From the IMG/VR virus record IMGVR_UViG_3300011114_001087, positions 1 to 38,290 of that record: a stretch of 38,290 nt of DNA; one strand, given 5' to 3'. Positions 1 through 5,663 of the stretch are shown in pieces. A program made the position numbers and the translations under genes. The notes beneath the pieces were generated by a model. The model was not told where the DNA came from. It saw nothing but the letters and a program-made list of their open reading frames with translations, and did not search any database. The stretch comes from a virus. Within the stretch, counting starts at the first letter, position 1. The number at the start of each line of letters is the position of its first letter.

Positions 1-94
1 ACGTGCAACCCGCGCTTCGCCTACGTGCAACCCGCGCTTCGCCTACGTGCAACCCGCGCTTCGCCTACGTGCAACCCGCGCTTCGCCTACGTGC
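1..94. repeat. 22-bp direct tandem repeat, four copies plus a partial fifth
   Basis: Four perfect head-to-tail copies of a GC-rich 22-bp unit (ACGTGCAACC CGCGCTTCGC CT) occupy 1-88. A fifth copy breaks off after six bases at 89-94. The repeat is at the extreme left edge, so the true number of copies is unknown and the window may have been cut inside the array. It can be read through as an ORF, but this only produces a repeated peptide and I regard it as non-coding. Possible roles are an iteron-like binding array, a packaging-related site or an assembly-edge artefact. Nothing in the sequence decides between these. Confidence 0.9.
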
Positions 95-220
95 CTCCTT
101 CATCAATTCACCCGCCTTCACGCTGCCCACACGCCGCCCTTCCTCCATTTATCTGAAGAAAATCTTCAGTCGTAAGTGTCCGTAGAAATCAGCTACTTAC
201 AAGAAACCACTCACCTCTGC
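95..220. other. Non-coding stretch with small inverted repeats
   Basis: No convincing gene is visible between the tandem repeat and the first small gene. A perfect 7-bp inverted repeat with a 3-base loop lies at 153-169 (CTGAAGA aaa TCTTCAG). It is followed by a second inverted repeat, GTAAGT at 172-177 with ACTTAC at 195-200. The word TCTGAAGAAA occurs at 152-161 and again at 241-250. These could be operator or terminator elements that insulate the downstream promoter. There is no clear T-tract after either hairpin. Confidence 0.45.
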
Positions 221-324
221 TGAAAATAAATGTTGCCTTTTCTGAAGAAATAAACGAGAGTTCAAATCGTGCAAGGGAAATTCCTTCCCAAGCCAAACAA
301 AACCAAAAAGAAAAAAAGACTAAA
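221..324 (+). promoter_or_regulatory. Promoter/leader element, copy 1
   Basis: About 100 bases ahead of the first small gene are strongly similar to 16975-17072. The shared blocks, in order, are TGAAAATAAATGTTGCC, then CAAATCGTGCAAGGG at 263-277, then a small hairpin (GGGAA 275-279 with TTCCC 285-289), then CCCAAGCC, then an A-rich tract ending in GAAAAAAAGAC just before the ATG. Such conservation between two non-coding sites of one phage implies a functional element, probably an early promoter plus 5' leader. I cannot assign -35 and -10 boxes with confidence. Confidence 0.65.
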
Positions 325-474
325 ATGAAAACAAAATTCGAAAATCTCGCCAAAAATACCGAAAAGCGCAACAAAGCTGCTCTTGTCTTCGCAAGAAAAG
401 TTTCTGCCGACAAAACCGCCCGCCCTGCAGACCGCGAAGCTGCAAATCGCGTCATCGCCACACTCACCAAGTAA
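325..474 (+). CDS. Small basic hypothetical protein (49 aa)
   Basis: This 49-residue reading frame (MKTKFENLAK... to ...RVIATLTK) is preceded by an A-rich leader identical over more than 20 bases to that of the next gene at 540. It is Lys/Ala/Arg rich, with no Cys, no membrane segment and no family I recognise. Its last codons and stop (CTCACCAAGTAA) closely match the ends of the next two genes (CTCGCCAAGTAA), which points to duplication or recombination among these early cassettes. It is the first gene after the leader element, so it is likely an immediate-early product. A host-takeover role would be a guess. Confidence 0.6.
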   Translation: MKTKFENLAKNTEKRNKAALVFARKVSADKTARPADREAANRVIATLTK

Positions 475-539
475 TTCACCGCCCTTTCACCCGCTCAAAA
501 CCAAAACACAACCTAAACCAAAAAGAAAAAAAGACTAAA

Positions 540-1262
540 ATGAACACAACAACTCAAACCGAAACCGTCAACAAAACTTCCGCTGAAATCAAAGCCTTCA
601 ATGAGCTCAACTCAGCAGCAATCGAAGCGGGTCTGATGACCCTCCAAGTTCAGTCCGAATCCGCCGCCCGTGCCGAGCTCAAAGCCGCCGCCGCCGCCGA
701 AGCTTCCGCCAAGGCCAAGGCCAAGGCTGATGCCCGCGATCTCAAGCTCAAAAACATCGTCATCGCCGCTGGCGGAAACACCGCCGCCTTTGAGCTCCGC
801 CCTTACTACACCAACACAGGTTCGGTGTTCCGCACAGGAAACCTCAAAGGTTTCCGTCTCACATGGGCATACGGCGAAGGTGCCAATTACCCACTCAACG
901 CCCAAGGCTTTTTGAACTGGGAAAAAATTGAGGCCAAGGTCATCGAAGTCGTCAACGCTCAGAAGGCTGTCCGTCTTGCCGAAGCAGCCAAAGCAGCCAA
1001 GCTCGCTGCGGGCAAAGCCGACCTCGGCGAAATCCTCACTGCCCACAACAAGGCGATGGGTGGCACCGAGCGCAAGGCTGAGGCCAATGGTGACGGAACC
1101 TTCCGCCTGTTCAGCGAGCGTTTCGTGAACAACTTCCATCGCTCAGGTGGCCACTGGACTCAAGACACGGTTCACGCCGCTGTCACCGCTGAGCAGATCG
1201 CAGCACTCACCAAAGCCAAGCTCGCCTACGCCGCTGCCGTCAAAGCCATCCTCGCCAAGTAA
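540..1262 (+). CDS. Ala/Lys-rich early hypothetical protein (240 aa)
   Basis: I do not recognise this protein. Residues about 40-65 form an Ala/Lys/Glu-rich helix (AAAAAEASAKAKAKADARD). A more globular, aromatic section at about 80-130 follows (RPYYTNTGS, GFRLTWAYGEG). Then comes another Ala/Lys helix and a C-terminal section with GDGTFRLFSERF and HRSGGHW. The start at 540 is supported by the A-rich leader it shares with the upstream small gene. The C-terminus ...AILAK and the DNA CTCGCCAAGTAA match the gene that follows. There is no signal peptide or membrane segment. Position suggests an early, cytoplasmic protein. Confidence 0.75.
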   Translation: MNTTTQTETVNKTSAEIKAFNELNSAAIEAGLMTLQVQSESAARAELKAAAAAEASAKAKAKADARDLKLKNIVIAAGGNTAAFELRPYYTNTGSVFRTGNLKGFRLTWAYGEGANYPLNAQGFLNWEKIEAKVIEVVNAQKAVRLAEAAKAAKLAAGKADLGEILTAHNKAMGGTERKAEANGDGTFRLFSERFVNNFHRSGGHWTQDTVHAAVTAEQIAALTKAKLAYAAAVKAILAK

Positions 1263-1314
1263 CACAACCCGCCGCCCGTTTACCAACACACAACCTAAAA
1301 CCAAAAATACGACC

Positions 1315-1722
1315 ATGAAAACCAAAACCAATACCAACCTCCGGTCTGCCAATAAAAACCGCGCCCTGCCCAACGTTGCGCTCGCGACACACAAAGCCTC
1401 AATCGTCAAAGCAGCCAAAGCCATCAAGGCGGCGAACACCCAAATGAGCAAGGCTCTTGGCGCCACCTACAATGCCGTCATCACCGCCGCCAAGCGGGCG
1501 GCTGACGCCGCCGACGCCGCCTATGATGTGTTCGTCACCGCTTCCAACCGCACCCGCCACGAGAAGAAAAAGGTGTGGAAATTGCTGGCCGAAAAAGCCG
1601 ACAACCTCATGGACGCGGAGTTCGCCTTCGCCGACGCTTACGAGGCTCAATACGCCGCCGACGAAGCTGCTTACGAAGCCGACGCCGCCATCCGCAAAGC
1701 CTTTGATAAACTCGCCAAGTAA
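1315..1722 (+). CDS. Ala-rich helical early hypothetical protein (135 aa)
   Basis: The frame is open from 1147, but the ATG at 1315 is preferred. It follows an A-rich leader (AACCTAAAACCAAAAATACGACC), begins MKTKTNTN like the first small gene (MKTK), and leaves a spacer after the previous stop of the same style as the one before it. The product is almost entirely Ala/Lys/Asp helix (for example AAKRAADAADAAYD and YAADEAAYEADAA), suggesting a coiled-coil or extended helical protein. It ends in LAK with the same CTCGCCAAGTAA as its neighbour. No family recognised. Confidence 0.65.
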   Translation: MKTKTNTNLRSANKNRALPNVALATHKASIVKAAKAIKAANTQMSKALGATYNAVITAAKRAADAADAAYDVFVTASNRTRHEKKKVWKLLAEKADNLMDAEFAFADAYEAQYAADEAAYEADAAIRKAFDKLAK

Positions 1723-1800
1723 TTCACCATGAGAACCTTTCAAATCCACAAGCAAAAACCCATCACCAAAACCGCGCCAATTCAACCCACAAACAACACC

Positions 1801-2685
1801 ATGAAAACCACAACCATCATCACCGTCGTCGCCGACCCATCCATCCCTGCCTGTTTCCAAATCGTCGCCAGTCTTCCGCCGGAAGGCGACGCCGCCCGCG
1901 CTCTTGTGCTCAGCGAAATCGTCAAGGTCATCCCCATGCTGCCGAGCGGCGTGTTCCGGTGCTTTTCGCTCACTGGCCTTGGCGAAGCTATGTTCGCCTT
2001 GGAAAAACACTTCCTTGCCCATGCAGCGTTCGCCATTGAGGTGCGCCCGCCGCTCTTCGCCGAGTTGGCCAAGCACACCTTGCTCATCGCACCTAAAACC
2101 TCCTCCCTTCCGGAAGCCTCCAAGCCAGCCACCTCGCGTGGGCATTGTGCCCTTCATGGCTGGCAATCCGCCTTTGGCAAGGACATCCTTTGTCCATACT
2201 GTGAAGGATTCGTCGCACAGGAAGCCTCCACACAGAACATCATCCACCAAGACGGTGCACTCTCAATTGAGTTTCGCAAGACAACAGGCGAATATTTTGT
2301 TCACGAAAAAGGAGCAGGAGCCTGCACATTCGCAGGCTTGTCGGATGCTGTTGGATATTTTAGTGAGCGTTATTCTGCTCTAAACCCTCCGCCATTCCGG
2401 CAGTCGCCGCCGAAACCCTCCTCCCTTCCGGCAGTCGCCGCCGGAACCATCACCATCTACGGGGACGTGACCCACAAGTCGCGGGATTGCATTCGGGTGG
2501 TGCCGGATGATGCTGCTGGAATCCCCGCGGCCTCGCCTGTCATCTTCATAATCGGTTCCCTCACCTGCTCAGCTGCGCTCGCCGAAACCGTCGTGCAAGG
2601 CGACCGTGTTCAAATGCAGTTCGCCAAGAATCGCTCAGGCTTCACCGGATGGGTGCTCACGAAAAAGATCGTGGGTGAAAAATAA
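1801..2685 (+). CDS. Hypothetical protein with a CxxC pair (294 aa)
   Basis: I do not recognise a family. The N-terminal half (about residues 1-100) looks like a compact alpha/beta domain. The middle contains HCALHGWQ followed about 15 residues later by CPYC, a possible zinc site. A Pro-rich linker then leads to a C-terminal beta-rich region of about 80 residues (AAGTITIYGDVTHKSRD through SGFTGWVLTKK). The frame opens with another ATG at 1729. I prefer 1801 because the DNA between has the A/C-rich leader composition seen before other genes here and the protein then begins MKTT like its neighbours. If 1729 is used, the protein is 318 aa. Confidence 0.65.
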   Translation: MKTTTIITVVADPSIPACFQIVASLPPEGDAARALVLSEIVKVIPMLPSGVFRCFSLTGLGEAMFALEKHFLAHAAFAIEVRPPLFAELAKHTLLIAPKTSSLPEASKPATSRGHCALHGWQSAFGKDILCPYCEGFVAQEASTQNIIHQDGALSIEFRKTTGEYFVHEKGAGACTFAGLSDAVGYFSERYSALNPPPFRQSPPKPSSLPAVAAGTITIYGDVTHKSRDCIRVVPDDAAGIPAASPVIFIIGSLTCSAALAETVVQGDRVQMQFAKNRSGFTGWVLTKKIVGEK

Positions 2686-2745
2686 GCTTGCCTTTCGAAA
2701 AGATTTCACCGTCCTTTCCAACTCAACCTACAAAAAGCTAAAAAT

Positions 2746-3495
2746 ATGATAACAGAAATCGAATCCGACATCCTTCGCAAGGTGGTCAAACTGCTCGCCC
2801 TTGCCAATCCTAAGAACGGAGCCACACCCGCCGAAATGCAAACAGCAATGGCCAAGGCACAGGAGCTCATGACCGAGCACGGCATTGGGATGGCAGATGT
2901 TGATGTGGCCACCGCCGAGCGCGAACTGGGAGCCTCACCGGAACAGTTCAACATGACGCGGGAAGATGTCACGATGCCTTATCGGGATCGCTACGACTTT
3001 GACCTCAATGTCGGTCGCATCCTCAAGAAGTGCTTCGGGGTGCGAATTGTGTTCACCTCGAAGTTCGTGCCGGATCAGGACACACGCTTCGCCTACTCAA
3101 TCCTCGGGGACGAGTTTGACGTCAAGGTGGCTGTCGCCACACTGCCCATCCTCCACGCTGCCATGCGCAGCGGCATCCGCGCCTACCTCAAGGAGCTTGG
3201 CCAGAAGTGGACAGCAGCCGTCGGTCGTCCCTACTACGATGGCCTTGAGCAAGGCTACTGCTCCGGAAGCGAGCAAGGGCGCGCACGCGCCTGTGCACAG
3301 GCGAAGAAGAAGGACACCGACGCCTATGCCATCGTCCTTGTGGACAAGAAGGAGGCTGTGTGCAAGTTTGTTGAGAAGGAATATCCAACACTCCGGAACA
3401 TTCGCTCAGGTCACTCGCACCAGAACAACTCCGCCTACACCCGTGGCTACACCGACGGGAAGTCCATGGACCTGTCCGGAAACAAATTGAACTAA
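2746..3495 (+). CDS. DUF2786-containing protein (249 aa)
   Basis: The N-terminal 50 residues match the DUF2786 pattern: a helix (ILRKVVKLLALA), then NGATPAEMQTAMAKAQ, then LMTEHGIGMADV. This family is common in phages and plasmids and its biochemical role is unknown. The rest contains YDFDLNVGRILKKCFGVRIVF and a central helical region. The C-terminal third has several Cys, Lys and Arg residues, which would suit nucleic-acid binding (inference). The start at 2746 follows the A-rich leader CCTACAAAAAGCTAAAAAT. A spacer with TTCACCGTCCTTTCC upstream resembles the one after the first small gene. Confidence 0.8.
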   Translation: MITEIESDILRKVVKLLALANPKNGATPAEMQTAMAKAQELMTEHGIGMADVDVATAERELGASPEQFNMTREDVTMPYRDRYDFDLNVGRILKKCFGVRIVFTSKFVPDQDTRFAYSILGDEFDVKVAVATLPILHAAMRSGIRAYLKELGQKWTAAVGRPYYDGLEQGYCSGSEQGRARACAQAKKKDTDAYAIVLVDKKEAVCKFVEKEYPTLRNIRSGHSHQNNSAYTRGYTDGKSMDLSGNKLN

Positions 3496-3503
3496 ACACC
3501 AAC

Positions 3504-3635
3504 ATGAAACACACCACTGATTATCAAATTCAGCAAAACTTGACCAACCATCGCCGGATGCAATTATTCAAACAGCTGATTGCTCTCGCACTCGCTGAGA
3601 CTGTCGCCTTCACCACCATCTCCTTCTTACTATGA
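3504..3635 (+). CDS. Small hypothetical protein (43 aa), coupled to the next gene
   Basis: This 43-residue frame begins MKHTTDYQIQQNLTNHRR and ends in a hydrophobic stretch (LIALALAETVAFTTISFLL), possibly a single membrane segment. It starts eight bases after the DUF2786 gene. Its stop overlaps the start of the next gene as ATGA (3632-3635), the arrangement seen at many real junctions in this genome. That coupling is the main evidence. It could be a tiny membrane protein or only a translated leader that feeds ribosomes to the glycosyltransferase gene. Confidence 0.5.
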   Translation: MKHTTDYQIQQNLTNHRRMQLFKQLIALALAETVAFTTISFLL

Positions 3636-4489
3636 ACTACAAAACAACTGTCGTCACTCCGTGGCACAATCCCATTCAATTCAAACTCTTCACCGATGCA
3701 TGGAACATCGGTCATCCCTGTCCAAACTTCCTGCCAGTCCACGATGCTCACCGGATGGGGTGTGCACAAACCAAGAATCGTGGCATTGAGCTTGCCATCA
3801 AGCAGGGTGCCGACATCGTCATCATCCTCGACGATGACTGTCTGCCGACCGAAGAAATGTTGGTTCAGCTGCACGCCAACGAAACACCTCCTCTGCAGGC
3901 ATTCATCGATGCGCACGTGGCCTCGCTCACCACACCCTTGGCCATTCCGCTGTTTGCCCAAGTCACACAACCACGCTCCCGTGGCACACCCTATGAGCAA
4001 TTGTCCATTGACCTTGCACCTGCAGCCTCCATGGGCTATTGGGAGGACATTGGCGACTACGATGCTTGTTGCCAGCTTGTGCACGGAGCACACATGCCAA
4101 TGATGTTTCAGCGCGGTGGCATCTACAATCAATACTTTGCCATGAGCGGGATGAACATTGCCTTCTGGGCAACGGACTGGCCATGGTTCAAGTTTGTGGA
4201 TGTGCCGCGCTTCGACGATATCTGGATGGGATTCCTTTTCCAGAAGTATGCCTATCACCGTCGGAAGTGCATCAGCCTGAATGGCCCAAGTGTCTCCCAC
4301 TCGCGCCAAAGCAATGTCTGGAACAACTTGAAGTTGGAGGCTGAGCACCTTGAGGACAACGAGACATTTTGGCAAAATGTCTTCCATTTCTGTCCAGAAA
4401 AGGGAGTCCTCAGTCGGGAAGTCCTCCTCACATTCCTCGCGGAAGTTTCTGACAGTAAAATCAAACCAATAATTATTGACCTACTATGA
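3632..4489 (+). CDS. Glycosyltransferase resembling reversibly glycosylated polypeptides (GT75-like)
   Basis: A GT-A-fold signature is visible. NRGIELAIKQGADIVIILDDDCLP (motif given for orientation) places the acidic metal/nucleotide-sugar site at D67-D69. RFDDIWMG at 193-200 is followed by HSRQSNVWNNLKLEAEH at about 223-239. The combination DDxWxG, then HS(K/R)-S-N and N-L-K is typical of plant RGP/UDP-arabinopyranose mutase (GT75) proteins, which bind UDP-sugars. The plant proteins are about 360 residues and this one is 285, so it is shorter. A role in modifying a phage or host glycan is inference. The start overlaps the upstream stop (ATGA). Confidence 0.7.
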   Translation: MNYKTTVVTPWHNPIQFKLFTDAWNIGHPCPNFLPVHDAHRMGCAQTKNRGIELAIKQGADIVIILDDDCLPTEEMLVQLHANETPPLQAFIDAHVASLTTPLAIPLFAQVTQPRSRGTPYEQLSIDLAPAASMGYWEDIGDYDACCQLVHGAHMPMMFQRGGIYNQYFAMSGMNIAFWATDWPWFKFVDVPRFDDIWMGFLFQKYAYHRRKCISLNGPSVSHSRQSNVWNNLKLEAEHLEDNETFWQNVFHFCPEKGVLSREVLLTFLAEVSDSKIKPIIIDLL

Positions 4490-4536
4490 AAACAATAACT
4501 GAAAGAGCAGCCCTCGTGCTGCAAGAAATAGACTGA
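4486..4536 (+). CDS. Possible 16-residue leader peptide
   Basis: A 16-codon frame starts in an ATGA overlap with the glycosyltransferase stop and ends seven bases before the next ATG. It contains a small hairpin (GCAGC, loop CCTCGT, GCTGC). It may simply keep ribosomes moving into the next gene. It is too short for coding statistics and could be fortuitous. Confidence 0.25.
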   Translation: MKTITERAALVLQEID

Positions 4537-4542
4537 AACATT

Positions 4543-4872
4543 ATGAACGACGACCAACTAAAACAACTGCTCGCCAAGATGCTGCCAGAGACGGTGCATT
4601 TTTCCCACAGTGGAGAACTTTGCTTGTCACGTGGATGGCGAGACTCTTACCTATTTGTCCGAGTCCTCGACACCCAACTGCTCCACCTTTGCAGCTTGGT
4701 GGAAGAGAGGCTGACGGATAGTGAATATATCACCTTCGCACACACCTTAAACGAAGCATGGATGCGTGACGTTAAACCACCGACAAACCGCATCGCCTTG
4801 TGTCGTTCCGCTTCCGCCACATGGCAGCAGCGAACCACCGCACTCGCGCTAGTGAAGGGGGTGACGTTGTGA
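4543..4872 (+). CDS. Hypothetical protein (109 aa)
   Basis: No family is recognised with certainty. The centre (about residues 20-75) has alternating hydrophobic strands (SYLFVRVLDTQLLHLCSLVEERL) and a helix (YITFAHTLNEAW). The C-terminus CRSASATWQQRTTALALV has the feel of the small 'A-x-A-x-QR' phage proteins found in early regions. There is no signal peptide or membrane segment. The 3' end overlaps the next gene as GTGA (4869-4872), so the two are probably co-translated. Confidence 0.6.
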   Translation: MNDDQLKQLLAKMLPETVHFSHSGELCLSRGWRDSYLFVRVLDTQLLHLCSLVEERLTDSEYITFAHTLNEAWMRDVKPPTNRIALCRSASATWQQRTTALALVKGVTL

Positions 4873-5663
4873 GCACCACACCGAGAACCGAACGTGTCTG
4901 GAACCACGCGATGGATAACTATCCCGCGAAACTACCCGAAGGAATTGCTAATTTCGCACGCATCCTTGAACGCGAACTTACCGCCGTCACCGCAGAACGG
5001 GATAGGTTGCTGTCCGAGATTGCGGACGAGCGCGCCAAAAAGTCAGATGCGCTGATTGCAGCGGTCGAAGATTTAGTCCGGCTCGATACCGAACTCGCCG
5101 ACATGACCGCCGAGCGGGACGTGCTTCAACAGAATTATACTGCGCTTTGGAACGGTAGCGTCCACAACGCGCTTCGTTCTGAAAAAGCAAAGGCAGAATC
5201 CGAGCGGGACAAGGCAAAAGAGCTTCTCGTATTCGTGGAAAGGTGGGCAAACCATCACGGGCAAAAAGATTTCATGTCCGCCGAGCAGACGCTTTCGATA
5301 ATTCAACACCACCCCGACATCGAGGCAATCACCGAGTCCTACGCAGACGGCAAGATTCCAGAGACGCCGAATCCGTGGAAGGAACTCACCGCCATGACCG
5401 CCGAGCGGGACGCGCTAAAAGAGGAAGTGATAGACTGGCGGCAGGGCAGTGATGCAGAAGCACACGCACACGACGAGGCTCGCGCCAAACTTGCCGCCAT
5501 GACCGCCGAGCGGGATGCGCTGTGCGAACAACTCCGAGCCATACAGGAAGAGGCCAAGATTGCCTTCAGCCACACGACAAACCCCATTGTGACTGATATG
5601 ACCCTTTCCATCGGCAAGCATTGTGTGGATGCACTTGAGGGAGACGACAGGCCTTCTCAATAA
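4869..5663 (+). CDS. Coiled-coil protein with repeated TAERD motifs (264 aa)
   Basis: The frame is open from 4800. The GTG at 4869 is preferred because it makes a GTGA overlap with the previous stop, as at 12308. The protein is a long heptad-type coiled coil with four copies of a TAERD-x-L motif. Three of these are encoded by nearly identical 18-bp DNA at 5103-5120, 5394-5411 and 5499-5516. Phage proteins with repeated 'LTAERDxL' segments are common in early regions and are usually annotated Ea22-like or hypothetical. The stop overlaps the opposing primase gene by 7 bp. Function unknown; a structural or scaffold-like role is a guess. Confidence 0.7.
   Translation: MSTTPRTERVWNHAMDNYPAKLPEGIANFARILERELTAVTAERDRLLSEIADERAKKSDALIAAVEDLVRLDTELADMTAERDVLQQNYTALWNGSVHNALRSEKAKAESERDKAKELLVFVERWANHHGQKDFMSAEQTLSIIQHHPDIEAITESYADGKIPETPNPWKELTAMTAERDALKEEVIDWRQGSDAEAHAHDEARAKLAAMTAERDALCEQLRAIQEEAKIAFSHTTNPIVTDMTLSIGKHCVDALEGDDRPSQ

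Noticed and set aside
1-94. CRISPR array
   Set aside because: The repeats are directly adjacent with no spacers, so this is a tandem repeat.
3-185. Open frame across the 22-bp repeat
   Set aside because: The protein is only a translation of the repeat (all three frames are possible because 22 is not divisible by 3), with no leader.
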